A model generated the notes under the pieces. That model was not told where the DNA came from. It did no database searches and saw only the letters and a program-made list of their open reading frames with translations. 64,000 nt of DNA. It comes from VAZQ01 sp034669045. GTDB lineage: Bacteria > Pseudomonadota > Alphaproteobacteria > Rhizobiales > Xanthobacteraceae. The stretch covers positions 1 through 64,000 of the forward strand of contig JAXDOD010000085.1 of assembly GCA_034669045.1 (NCBI GenBank). Direction: 5' to 3'. Positions within the stretch are counted from its first letter, which is position 1. Every line of letters starts with the position of its first letter. Both the position numbers and the translations under genes were made by a program. Shown in pieces: positions 56,507 through 64,000 of the stretch.

Positions 56507-57712
56507 CTACAGCACTTCGCCGCGCATGAGCCGCGGCTGCGAGGCTGCCGGCATGATGCCCTCGCGCATGATGGCTCGCCGCAGCGGGCCGATGCGCTGC
56601 AGCAGGTAGAAGCCCAATCCGCGCGCGCCCTGCAGCGGGAGGAAGCCGGAAAGGAGGCTGCGGTTGAGGAGATCGACCGCGAGCGTGCGGCTGGTCACGT
56701 CGGCGCGGCGCATGCGCTCGTAGCGCGCGGTGAGGTCGGCGGCGCCAATATCGCCGCCGTCCCGGTGTGCCGCGACCACGAACTCGGCGATGGTGGCGGC
56801 GTCGCGCAATCCCAGATTGAGACCCTGCGCGCCGATCGGCGGCATGACGTGGGCGGCCTCGCCGACGAGCGCGATGCGATGGGCACCGAACGAGCGCGCG
56901 GTTTCGACCATCAGCGCAAAGATGCCGCGGCCCGGTTCGACCGTGACATGCCCCAGGATCGAATGGGAGCGCCGCTCGATCTCCGCCGCCATGGCCTCGT
57001 CGGAGAGCGCGGCGAGGCGAGGGGCCTCGGCCGGGCCGGTCACGAACACCAGGCTGGAGCGCCGCCCGGGCAACGGCACCAGCGTGAATGGGCCGCTTTC
57101 GCTGTGAAATTCGGTCGAGATGTCGTGGTGCGGCAGGCTGTGGCCGAAATTGAAGGTCAGCGCGGTCTGGGGATAGTTCCAGCCGTCGGTCGCGATGCCG
57201 GCGGCGGCGCGGCACAGCGAGCGGCGCCCCTCGGCCCCGATGGCAAGGCGGGCCGCGATCGCCGCGCCGGACTTGAGGGTGACGACGACCTTGGCGTCCT
57301 CGACCGCAACCGCGTCGGCGTCCTCTTCGATTAGCTTCAGCGCGGGCAGCTCATGGGCGCGGGTCTCGAGCGCCGCCAGCAGGAACCGGTTCTCGATGAT
57401 GTATCCGAATGCCGGCAGCCCGATCTCGTGCGCCTCGAAGCGCACCTCCGGCGCCCGCAGCAGCCGCCTCGTGTCGTCGACGATGCGCATGACGCGCAGC
57501 GGCGCCGCGTGCTCGCGGCATCGCTCCCAGACGCCGAGCGTCTCCAATGCCCTGACCGAGCCGGCGAGCAGCGCCGTGGTGCGGTTGTCGCCTGCGCGCG
57601 CGCCCCCGGCCACGAGCGCCGTCTCGACGCCCGCGCCGGCGATCGCGATCGCAGCGGTCAGCCCCGCGGGGCCGCCGCCCACGACAACCAGCTCGGCAGT
57701 CTGCGTTTTCAT
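56507..57712 (-). CDS. UbiH/UbiF/COQ6-family FAD hydroxylase
   Basis: A 401-aa flavoprotein monooxygenase. Motifs are ELVVVGGGPAGLTAAIAIA (N-terminal FAD site), NRTTALLAGSVRALETLGVW, and GEAAHVMPPIGAQGLNLGLRD (C-terminal FAD site and family signature of the ubiquinone hydroxylases). It hydroxylates the aromatic ring during ubiquinone synthesis, position unassigned (C5, C6 or C1). It ends MPAASQPRLMRGEVL. The start at 57712 faces pcs, with a REP-like element between. Confidence 0.88.
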   Translation of the reverse strand: MKTQTAELVVVGGGPAGLTAAIAIAGAGVETALVAGGARAGDNRTTALLAGSVRALETLGVWERCREHAAPLRVMRIVDDTRRLLRAPEVRFEAHEIGLPAFGYIIENRFLLAALETRAHELPALKLIEEDADAVAVEDAKVVVTLKSGAAIAARLAIGAEGRRSLCRAAAGIATDGWNYPQTALTFNFGHSLPHHDISTEFHSESGPFTLVPLPGRRSSLVFVTGPAEAPRLAALSDEAMAAEIERRSHSILGHVTVEPGRGIFALMVETARSFGAHRIALVGEAAHVMPPIGAQGLNLGLRDAATIAEFVVAAHRDGGDIGAADLTARYERMRRADVTSRTLAVDLLNRSLLSGFLPLQGARGLGFYLLQRIGPLRRAIMREGIMPAASQPRLMRGEVL

Positions 57713-57720
57713 GCCGTCTC

Positions 57721-57810
57721 GTCATTGCCGGACTTGACCGGGCATTCCATCATGCATTGTGTCAAGACGATGGATGCGCGGGTCAAGCCCGCGCCGGACG
57801 ATCGAGGTAC
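57721..57810. repeat. REP-like inverted repeat before pcs
   Basis: Two half-elements of the type GTCATTGCCGGACTTGACCG and its inverse (TGGATGCGCGGGTCAAGCCC) face one another; the second contains a 7-bp hairpin GCGCGGG-N5-CCCGCGC at 57776-57794. This fits the dispersed palindromes of this bacterial group. The first possible ATG of the next gene lies inside it. Confidence 0.6.
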
Positions 57811-58507
57811 GCCTTTGCCGCCGCTGGTCGAAATCCGCGCCTTCGCGGTCCACATCTTCACGGCCACCGGCGCGGCGCTGGCCTTGGCTGCCATGCTTGC
57901 GGCCGTGCGCGGCCAATGGGCGCTCATGTTCCTGTGCCTCGGCGTCGCTTTGATCGTGGACGGGGTCGACGGCACGATCGCACGCCGGGTCAGGGTGGCC
58001 GAGGTGCTGCCGCGCTGGTCGGGCGACCTGCTCGACCTCGTGGTCGACTTCGTCACTTATGTGTTCGTGCCGGGGTTTGCGATCGCCGCCGGCGGGCTTT
58101 TGCCGGAGCCGCTCGGCCTGCCCGCGGGTGCGGTCGTCGTGACCACGGGAGCGCTCTATTTCGCCGACCGGCAGATGAAGACCGGGGACAACTATTTCCG
58201 CGGCTTCCCGGCGCTGTGGAACGCGGCTGCGTTCTATCTGTTCGTTCTCAAGCCCGCGCCATGGCTCGCGGCGGCGGCGGTGGCGGTCTTGGCGGTGCTG
58301 ACCTTCGTGCCGTTCAAGTTCGTCCATCCGTTCCGGGTCGCGCGGCTGCGCGCGCTGACCATCGTCATGGTGGGGGTATGGGCCTGCCTGGCGGTCCTTG
58401 CAGTGCTGCGCGATCTCGACGCGGGACCCTGGGTCGCGGGTGGATTGGTGGCCGTCGGCGCCTATTTTCTCGGCGTCGGACTGACGGACAAGGCTGAAAC
58501 GACATGA
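57770..58507 (+). CDS. pcs: Phosphatidylcholine synthase
   Basis: A membrane CDP-alcohol phosphatidyltransferase that condenses CDP-diacylglycerol and choline to phosphatidylcholine, as in rhizobia. The CDP-alcohol motif is DGVDGTIARRVRVAEVLPRW followed by GDLLDLVVDFVTY, the Pcs version. About seven to eight hydrophobic helices. 245 aa from the ATG at 57770; but that ATG lies in a REP-like palindrome, and a TTG at 57815 with GAGG upstream would give 230 aa beginning MPPLVEIRAFAVHIF, closer to known Pcs. It overlaps terC by 4 bp. Confidence 0.88.
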   Translation: MDARVKPAPDDRGTPLPPLVEIRAFAVHIFTATGAALALAAMLAAVRGQWALMFLCLGVALIVDGVDGTIARRVRVAEVLPRWSGDLLDLVVDFVTYVFVPGFAIAAGGLLPEPLGLPAGAVVVTTGALYFADRQMKTGDNYFRGFPALWNAAAFYLFVLKPAPWLAAAAVAVLAVLTFVPFKFVHPFRVARLRALTIVMVGVWACLAVLAVLRDLDAGPWVAGGLVAVGAYFLGVGLTDKAETT

Positions 58508-59238
58508 TCGAACTCTTGCTCAGCCCGAACGCGTGGGCGGCGCTGCTGACCCTGACCGTGCTCGAGATCGTGCTCGGCATCGACAACCTCGTTTTCATCT
58601 CGGTGCTGACCTCGCGCCTCGATGAGCACCGGGCCAGGCGGGCGCGCGCGATCGGGCTCTCGCTCGCCTTCGTCTTCCGCGTCGCCATGCTGTTCGGGCT
58701 GACCTGGCTCATGGGCCTCACGGCGCCGGTCGTCACCGTCTTCGGCATGGGAATTTCGTGGCGCGACGTCATCCTGATCGGCGGCGGGATGTTCCTGATC
58801 GGCAAGGCAACCCACGAAATCCATTCCGAGGTCGAGGCGCGCGAAGCCGACGCCGCCGAGCCGGACACCGCCGGCAGGGCATTCTCCCTGATCATCGTGC
58901 AACTGGTGGCGATCGACCTGGTGTTCTCGCTCGACTCCATCATCACGGCGATCGGAATGGTGGAACAGATCGAGGTGATGGTCGGCGCGGTCGTCATCGC
59001 CATGATCGTGATGTATGCCGCCGCCAAGCCGGTCGGCGAGTTCATCAAGGAGCATCCGACCACCAAGATGCTGGCGCTCGCGTTCCTGGTGCTGATCGGG
59101 GTCGCCCTGGTGGCGGACGGGTTCGAGTTTCACATTCCGCGCGGCTATATCTATTTCGCCATGGCCTTCGCGGGCGCGGTCGAGATCTTCAACGTGCTGG
59201 CGCGCCGCAACCGGCGCCGGACGCGCACGCCCGCTTGA
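58504..59238 (+). CDS. TerC-family membrane protein
   Basis: A 244-aa protein with about seven membrane helices. The acidic signatures LEIVLGIDNLVFISVL and LVAIDLVFSLDSIITA define TerC. The family is linked to tellurite resistance and, in some members, metal (Mn or Ca) export supporting envelope proteins; which applies here is unknown. Its ATG overlaps the pcs stop (ATGA), so translation is coupled. A short cytoplasmic tail ends RRNRRRTRTPA. Confidence 0.92.
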   Translation: MIELLLSPNAWAALLTLTVLEIVLGIDNLVFISVLTSRLDEHRARRARAIGLSLAFVFRVAMLFGLTWLMGLTAPVVTVFGMGISWRDVILIGGGMFLIGKATHEIHSEVEAREADAAEPDTAGRAFSLIIVQLVAIDLVFSLDSIITAIGMVEQIEVMVGAVVIAMIVMYAAAKPVGEFIKEHPTTKMLALAFLVLIGVALVADGFEFHIPRGYIYFAMAFAGAVEIFNVLARRNRRRTRTPA

Positions 59239-59311
59239 TCCGGCCCCGGGGCTGTGGGACACGATGCGGCCGCCGGCAGGCCCGGAGGCAGATCGACAAG
59301 AGGAGTGAGCC

Positions 59312-60289
59312 ATGGTCGCAGCGGTGCGGGTCCACAGATACGGCGGCCCCGAGGTGCTCACCTATGACGATGTCGCGGTGCCGGCGCCCGGACCCGGGCA
59401 GGTCCGCATCAAGAACCACGCCTGCGGCGTCAACTTCATCGACACCTATTTCCGCAGCGGCTTGTACCCGGCGCCCGGCGGTCTGCCGTTCATCGCCGGC
59501 AACGAGGCCGCCGGCGAGGTGGTCGCGGTCGGACCCGGCGTGGCGGAGGTCAAGGTCGGCGACCGCGTCGGCTATACGTCGGCGCTCGGCAGCTATGCGG
59601 CCGAGCGCCTCATGCCGGCCGACCGTCTGGTGAAACTGCCGGATGGTATCAGCTACGAGCAGGCCGCCGGCATGATGCTCAAGGGCATGACGGTCGAATA
59701 TTTGCTTCACCGTTCCTTCAAGCTGCAGAAGGGCATGAACGTGCTCATCCACGCCGCGGCGGGGGGCATCGGCCTCATTGCGTGCCAGTGGGCGAACCTG
59801 ATCGGCGCCAACGTGATCGGGACCGTCGGATCGCGGGAGAAGGCGGCGCTCGCCAAGGCCAACGGCTGCCACCACGCCATCCTTTACCGCGAGGAGGATT
59901 TCCCGACCAGGGTGAAGGAGATCACCGGCGGCAAGCTGTGCGAGGTGGTCTACGACGGCGTCGGCAAGGACACGTTCCCAGCCTCGCTCGACTGCATCAA
60001 GCCGCTCGGCATGTTCGTGAGCTTCGGCAATTCGTCGGGCTCGATCGAGGCGTTCAACATCAACCTCTTGCAGCAAAAGGGCTCGCTGTTCTGCACGCGC
60101 CCGACGCTCAACACCTATGCGGCCAAGCGCGAGGACCTCGTCGCGATCGCCAGCGATCTGTTCAACGTGGTCGGAAGCGGGAAGATCAAGATCCCGATCA
60201 ATCAGAAATATGCACTCAAGGATGCCCGCAAGGCGCACGAGGACCTGGAAGGCCGCAGGACCACCGGGTCGAGCATCCTGCTCCCCTGA
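59312..60289 (+). CDS. qor: NADPH:quinone oxidoreductase (zeta-crystallin type)
   Basis: A 325-aa zinc-free medium-chain dehydrogenase. Marks: VNFIDTYFRSGLYP, FIAGNEAAGEVVAVGPGV, the NADPH loop HAAAGGIGLIACQWANLIG, GTVGSREKAALAKANG and the end LEGRRTTGSSILLP. The ATG at 59312 has AAGAGGAG upstream. Reduces quinones or alpha,beta-unsaturated carbonyls. A small cytochrome c gene begins 21 bp after it. Confidence 0.93.
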   Translation: MVAAVRVHRYGGPEVLTYDDVAVPAPGPGQVRIKNHACGVNFIDTYFRSGLYPAPGGLPFIAGNEAAGEVVAVGPGVAEVKVGDRVGYTSALGSYAAERLMPADRLVKLPDGISYEQAAGMMLKGMTVEYLLHRSFKLQKGMNVLIHAAAGGIGLIACQWANLIGANVIGTVGSREKAALAKANGCHHAILYREEDFPTRVKEITGGKLCEVVYDGVGKDTFPASLDCIKPLGMFVSFGNSSGSIEAFNINLLQQKGSLFCTRPTLNTYAAKREDLVAIASDLFNVVGSGKIKIPINQKYALKDARKAHEDLEGRRTTGSSILLP

Positions 60290-60310
60290 TCGTTGCTGGA
60301 AGCGGCTGCC

Positions 60311-60637
60311 ATGAACCACCGCGCAAGCGCAGCCCTGGTGCTCGTCGCGGCGATGGTTTTGGCCCGGCCGGCGTCCGCCGATGATGCCGCCGACGCGCAG
60401 GTGCTCGCGATCTCGCGCAAGCACTGCGTACCCTGTCATGCCCGCGATCCGGCCCACCCGGCTTTCGCCAAGCCGCCGCGCGAGATCGCGCTGGAGACGA
60501 TCGGCGAACTCCAACGGCATGCCGCCGGGGTCCTGGAGCAGGTGGTCGAGACCCGCGCCATGCCGCTCGGCAACGAGACCGGAATGACGGAGGCGGAGCG
60601 CGACGCGCTCGCGCGCTGGATTGCGGCCTTGAGGTAA
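60311..60637 (+). CDS. Small secreted cytochrome c-like protein
   Basis: A 108-aa protein with a signal peptide (SAALVLVAAMVLARPASAD) and one haem-binding motif CVPCH near residue 40. MPLGNETGMTEAERDALARWIA gives a likely axial Met and the C-terminal helix of class I cytochromes c. Short for the family. Location periplasmic. It lies 21 bp after qor on the same strand and converges with bioD with 1 bp between stops. Confidence 0.8.
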   Translation: MNHRASAALVLVAAMVLARPASADDAADAQVLAISRKHCVPCHARDPAHPAFAKPPREIALETIGELQRHAAGVLEQVVETRAMPLGNETGMTEAERDALARWIAALR

Positions 60638-60638
60638 C

Positions 60639-61316
60639 TCAGAGCAGGGCCGCGATGCGGCCGAACGCGGGATGCGGCGCGCCGTCCGGCGGCAGGCGCG
60701 GCACGGCGATCACCTCGAGCGGATCGACGAAGCGCGCGATGGTGGCGACGGTATCGTCGAGCGAGGCGCCGGGCACTTCGCTTTCGCTCACCACCACGGC
60801 GGCGATGTCGAGATTTCGCTGCGCAATCACGTGAAGCGCGCTGAGCGTGTGACTGATCGTGCCCAGGTAGCTGCCGCCGACGAGCAGGACCGGCAGACGC
60901 AGCGCCGTCATCCAATCCAGGACCGTGCGGCTCTGATCGAGCGGGACCATCGCGCCGCCGACGCCTTCGATGAAAAGCGTGCCGCGGACTGCCATGGCGG
61001 CGCGGCGGGAAAAGGCGGTGAGGTCGTTGAAATCGATGGCGCGGCCCTCGCGCGCGGCGGCGAGGTCGGGCGACAGCGGCGCTGCGAAGCGCCAGGGCGA
61101 GATGCGCTCGATCTCCGCCATCGTGATCGGGCGCCCGAGCGCGCCCAGCAGAACGCCGGGATCGCTGGTTCCCGCCGCCGCCGAATCGAAGCCGCTGATC
61201 ACCGGCTTGATCGCGTCCACTGCGCGCCCTTCGGCGCGCAGATACCGGATCAGCGCTGCGGTCACGAAGGTCTTGCCGATGCCGGTGCCGGTGCCGGTGA
61301 CGAAGATTGCGGTCAC
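60639..61316 (-). CDS. bioD: Dethiobiotin synthetase
   Basis: A 225-aa ATP-dependent carboxylase closing the ureido ring of dethiobiotin. The P-loop is FVTGTGTGIGKTFVTAAL at the N-terminus, with KPVISGF, SPWRFAAPLSP, FIEGVGGAMVPLD and LLVGGSYLGTISHTLSAL. The GTG start at 61316 overlaps the bioF stop by 4 bp (GTGA), so translation is coupled to bioF. Confidence 0.95.
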   Translation of the reverse strand: MTAIFVTGTGTGIGKTFVTAALIRYLRAEGRAVDAIKPVISGFDSAAAGTSDPGVLLGALGRPITMAEIERISPWRFAAPLSPDLAAAREGRAIDFNDLTAFSRRAAMAVRGTLFIEGVGGAMVPLDQSRTVLDWMTALRLPVLLVGGSYLGTISHTLSALHVIAQRNLDIAAVVVSESEVPGASLDDTVATIARFVDPLEVIAVPRLPPDGAPHPAFGRIAALL

Positions 61317-62497
61317 GACGGGGTGCTTCTCCCTCCCAACCGGGGGGAGGGCGTTATCCGGCTGCGCACGATCTCGGCGAGGCGCACGATCTCGGCGTCG
61401 GGATGGCCGGCCGTGAAGGTGAAGCGCAGCCGCGCGGTGCCGGCCGGGACTGTCGGGGGCCGGATCGCGATCACCAGGAAGCCTTCGGCTTCGAGCAGCC
61501 GTGATGCGGCCAGCGCCGCCTCGGCCTCGCCGATCAGCAGCGGGACGATCGGGCTGGTCGCCTCCGGCAATCCGAGCAGGCTGGTGAATTTCCGCGCCTT
61601 GGCGAGCGGCAGCGCGCAATAAGCGGCCTCGCGCTCGATGACTTCGATCGCGGCGATCGCGGCGGCCACGGTCGCGGGCGGCAGGCCGGTCGAATAGACG
61701 AAGGTGCGGGCGCGGTTGCGGATCAGGTCGATCACCGCCGCGGAAGCGCAGAGGTAGCCGCCATAGCCGCCGACCGCCTTCGAGAGCGTACCCATCTGCA
61801 GCGGGATGTCGACTTGCGTGCCATGCGCGAAGGTCGCGCCGCGGCCGCCGCCGATGACGCCGATGCCGTGGGCGTCGTCGGTCATCAGCCAGGCGTCGTG
61901 GCGTCGCGCCAGCGCGGCAAGCGCAGGAAGGGGCGCGAGGTCGCCGTCCATGGAGAACACGCCGTCGGTGGCGATCAAGGCGCGCGCGTGCCGGCCGCGA
62001 TGCTCGGCCAGCAGGACCTGCGCATGCGCCACGTCGCCATGGCGAAACGGCACGACCGTCGCGCGGGCGAGCCGCGCGCCGGCCCACAGACAGGCGTGGG
62101 ACAGCTCATCGACCAGCACCAGATCGTCGGGACCGACCAGCGCCGGGATGATGCCGGCATTCGCCAGATATCCGGAGCCGAACACGCAGGCCGCCGCGGT
62201 GCCCTTGAGCCGCGCCAGCCGGGCTTCCAGCTCGGCGAACAGTGGATGATTGCCGGTGACGAGCCGCGCGGCGCCGGATCCCGCGCCGTAGCGCGAGAGC
62301 GCGGCGATGGCCGCCTCCTTGACGGCAGGATGGTGCGTCAGATTGAGGTAGTCGTTGCAGCAGAACGACAACAGTCGTCGCCCACCGCGCACCGCCCAGA
62401 TGCCATCCAGGCGGGTCGTGTCGGCGAGCACGCGGCGCAGCCCCGCGCGGTCGAGTTCGCCAAGCTTTTGCGCCGCGAAGTCGTCCAGTGACTGCAT
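61313..62497 (-). CDS. bioF: 8-amino-7-oxononanoate synthase
   Basis: A 394-aa PLP enzyme joining pimeloyl-ACP/CoA and alanine. Marks: LLSFCCNDYLNLTHHPAV, GSGAARLVTGNHPLFAELEARLA, the PLP Asp in MTDDAHGIGVIG, and the PLP lysine in GTLSKAVGGYGGYL. Its 3' end overlaps bioD. The start at 62497 lies 25 bp from the divergent bioA start. Confidence 0.95.
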   Translation of the reverse strand: MQSLDDFAAQKLGELDRAGLRRVLADTTRLDGIWAVRGGRRLLSFCCNDYLNLTHHPAVKEAAIAALSRYGAGSGAARLVTGNHPLFAELEARLARLKGTAAACVFGSGYLANAGIIPALVGPDDLVLVDELSHACLWAGARLARATVVPFRHGDVAHAQVLLAEHRGRHARALIATDGVFSMDGDLAPLPALAALARRHDAWLMTDDAHGIGVIGGGRGATFAHGTQVDIPLQMGTLSKAVGGYGGYLCASAAVIDLIRNRARTFVYSTGLPPATVAAAIAAIEVIEREAAYCALPLAKARKFTSLLGLPEATSPIVPLLIGEAEAALAASRLLEAEGFLVIAIRPPTVPAGTARLRFTFTAGHPDAEIVRLAEIVRSRITPSPRLGGRSTPS

Positions 62498-62522
62498 GCC
62501 CTAACGCCTATAATACGCCGCC
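62498..62522. promoter_or_regulatory. Very short divergent promoter region, bioFD / bioA
   Basis: Only 25 bp lie between the start codons. TATAAT (62509-62514) is a perfect -10 hexamer for bioA, and its other strand gives TATTAT for bioF. With usual spacing, transcription would begin within a few bases of the bioA ATG, so bioA mRNA may be leaderless. A BioR-type box (TTATnnATAA) is not seen intact. Confidence 0.5.
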
Positions 62523-63815
62523 ATGGAAGGGAAGCGATCCGCCGACGGCAACCCCGGCTGGTACGAGGCCGGGCTGCCGCATGTCTGGCTGCCTTATGCC
62601 CAGATGAAGACGATGCGGCCGCCGCTCGCGGTCGCGCGCACGCAGGGCTGCCGCATCGTGCTCGCCGACGGGCGCGAGCTGATCGACGGCATCGCGTCCT
62701 GGTGGACCGCCTGCCACGGCTATGACCATCCCCACATCCGCGGCGCCGTCGAGCACCAACTGGCGCTGATGCCGCATGTGATGTTCGGCGGGCTCGCGCA
62801 CGAGCCGGCGTTGACGCTGGCGCGGCGGCTGGCGGCGCTGCTGCCGGGCGATCTCGACCGCGTGTTCTTCTCCGACTCCGGCTCGGTCGCAGTCGAGGTC
62901 GCGATGAAGATGGCGGTGCAGTATTGGCTCAACCGCGGCATCCGCGGCCGCACGCGCTTCGTCTCGTTCAAGGGCGGCTATCACGGCGATACGACCGGGG
63001 CGATGGCGGTCACCGACCCGGAGGGCGGGATGCACGCGCTGTTCCGGGGACTGCTGCCGGAGCATCATGTCGTCGACCTGCCGCAAGGGCAGGAGAGTGC
63101 AGCGGCGTTCGCGCGACTTCTTGAACGTCACGCCGGAGACATCGCCGGCATCATCGTCGAGCCGCTGGTGCAGGGCGCGGGCGGCATGCGCTTTCACGAC
63201 GCTCAGGTGTTGCGGCGCCTGCGCGAGGCGGCCGATCGCCACGATCTCCTGCTGATCTTCGACGAGATCTTCACCGGCTTCGGCCGTACCGGCAGCATGT
63301 TCGCCTGCGAGGCCGCCGGCGTGGTGCCCGACATCATCACCCTCTCGAAGGCGCTGACGGCGGGGACGCTGCCGCTCGCTGCCACCGTCGCGCGCCGCAA
63401 GGTGTTCGAGGCGTTCTGGTCGGACGATCCCAAGCACGCGCTGATGCACGGGCCGACCTACATGGCCAATGCGCTGGCCTGCGCCGCCGCCAATGCCTCG
63501 CTCGACCTGTTCGAGCGGGAGCCGCAACTGCGGCAGGTGAAGGCGATCGAGGCGCAGTTGGCGCACGAGCTTGCGCCTTGCCGCCCGCTGGCGGGCGTCA
63601 AGGACGTGCGCGTGAAGGGAGCGATCGGCGTGGTGGAGCTTGAGCGCATCGACGATCTCGATGCGCTGCGCGCCCGGTTCGTGGAGGAGGGCGTGTTCAT
63701 CCGCCCGTTCGGCAACGTGGTCTATCTCACGCCGGCGTTCACCATCGACACTGAGGAACTGACGACGCTTACGAGGACGATCGTCAAGGTTTTGAGAGAA
63801 CGCACGGGCCCCTAA
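62523..63815 (+). CDS. bioA: Adenosylmethionine-8-amino-7-oxononanoate aminotransferase
   Basis: A 430-aa class III PLP aminotransferase using SAM as amino donor to make DAPA. Marks: HVWLPYAQMKT, DGIASWWTACHGYDHP, FSDSGSVAVEVAMKMA, FKGGYHGDTTGAM, FDEIFTGFGRTG and the PLP lysine in TLSKALTAGTLPLAATV. Downstream it ends 4 bp into the convergent rimO end (CTAA shared). No ribosome binding site fits in the 25-bp gap beyond a weak ACGCCGCC. Confidence 0.96.
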   Translation: MEGKRSADGNPGWYEAGLPHVWLPYAQMKTMRPPLAVARTQGCRIVLADGRELIDGIASWWTACHGYDHPHIRGAVEHQLALMPHVMFGGLAHEPALTLARRLAALLPGDLDRVFFSDSGSVAVEVAMKMAVQYWLNRGIRGRTRFVSFKGGYHGDTTGAMAVTDPEGGMHALFRGLLPEHHVVDLPQGQESAAAFARLLERHAGDIAGIIVEPLVQGAGGMRFHDAQVLRRLREAADRHDLLLIFDEIFTGFGRTGSMFACEAAGVVPDIITLSKALTAGTLPLAATVARRKVFEAFWSDDPKHALMHGPTYMANALACAAANASLDLFEREPQLRQVKAIEAQLAHELAPCRPLAGVKDVRVKGAIGVVELERIDDLDALRARFVEEGVFIRPFGNVVYLTPAFTIDTEELTTLTRTIVKVLRERTGP

Positions 63816-64000
63816 AACCCCACCGCGGTGCCGTGCAGGTCATATTGCTCGGCGCGTTCGATCTTGACGGTCGCGATCTCGCCGACACGCAAGGGACGGC
63901 GGCTCGCGACGTAGACCGCGCCGTCGATCTGTGGCGCGTCACCCTTGCTGCGGCCTTTGGCGACGGTCGGCCCGACCTCGTCGATGATGACCTGCTGGCG
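63812..64000 (-). CDS. rimO: Ribosomal protein S12 methylthiotransferase, C-terminal part (5' end outside window)
   Basis: The last 62 residues, RQQVIIDEVGPTVAKGRSKG to EQYDLHGTAVGF, form the TRAM domain of RimO (GRSKGDAPQIDG, AVYVASRRPLRVGEI, VKIERAEQYDL). RimO is a radical-SAM enzyme adding a methylthio group to Asp of ribosomal protein S12. The radical-SAM part lies beyond the right edge. Its stop overlaps the bioA stop on the other strand. Confidence 0.88.
   Translation of the reverse strand, partial: RQQVIIDEVGPTVAKGRSKGDAPQIDGAVYVASRRPLRVGEIATVKIERAEQYDLHGTAVGF

Noticed and set aside
62498..62522. BioR operator
   Set aside because: Only TTATAG of the expected TTATnnATAA pattern is present, so the match is no better than expected around a -10 hexamer.

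Overview
The window is a GC-rich chromosomal segment of an alphaproteobacterium of the order Hyphomicrobiales, most like the Bradyrhizobium / Rhodoplanes / Pseudolabrys group. The clues are the ppiB-queA-tgt and sdhE-mfd-recG neighbourhoods, a Bradyrhizobium-type ndvB/ndvD/ndvC locus for beta-1,3/1,6-glucan, a bacterial phosphatidylcholine synthase, an IalB-family protein, a DUF2188-like small protein, several GTG and TTG starts, and REP-like palindromes between genes. I see no integrase, transposase, phage gene, CRISPR array or rRNA. The assignment is by family recognition only.

Layout. 1-6.1 kb: cyclophilin, small proteins, a methyltransferase and the queuosine genes queA and tgt, with a DmeF-type Co/Ni exporter between them on the other strand. 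The Tgt lacks three of its four zinc ligands. 6.2-16.2 kb: a Tat-exported molybdenum hydroxylase (FeS subunit plus Mo subunit), a secreted acidic protein, three tandem LVIVD-repeat secreted proteins (488, 494 and 492 aa) and an FAD aromatic-ring hydroxylase. 16.4-18.9 kb: a secreted beta-helix protein with a TTG start, a degraded 3' fragment of tRNA-Lys, a frameshifted beta-helix gene, and an intact tRNA-Lys(TTT). 19.1-26 kb: an M20 amidohydrolase and the ndv glucan locus. 26-34 kb: a SPOR protein, glmU and glmS (UDP-GlcNAc supply), DUF502 and DUF805 membrane proteins, and recG.

34.1-38.6 kb: an accessory block between recG and sdhE-mfd. It holds three tandem secreted beta-helix paralogues and an LpxO-like hydroxylase. 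A segmental duplication of about 1.15 kb has copied one beta-helix gene together with the last 60 bp of the hydroxylase gene. 38.8-46.1 kb: sdhE, mfd, a methyltransferase, a DsbA/FrnE-type oxidoreductase, a GGDEF-like protein with a degenerate active site, and a ParE-type toxin-antitoxin pair. 46.2-49.7 kb: a peptide-type ABC substrate-binding protein followed 7 bp later by a degenerate AMP-binding enzyme. 49.9-57.7 kb: IalB, HspQ, a TauD-like dioxygenase, two orphan Bug-type binding proteins, a 2-hydroxyacid dehydrogenase and a UbiH-family hydroxylase. 57.7-64 kb: pcs-terC, a quinone oxidoreductase with a small cytochrome c, divergent bioA and bioFD, and the C-terminus of rimO.

The most unusual content is two sets of amplified secreted proteins: the three six-cysteine LVIVD proteins, and the five-member beta-helix family with its visible duplication scars, frameshifted member and tRNA-Lys remnant. 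Neither set has a function I can name from sequence.
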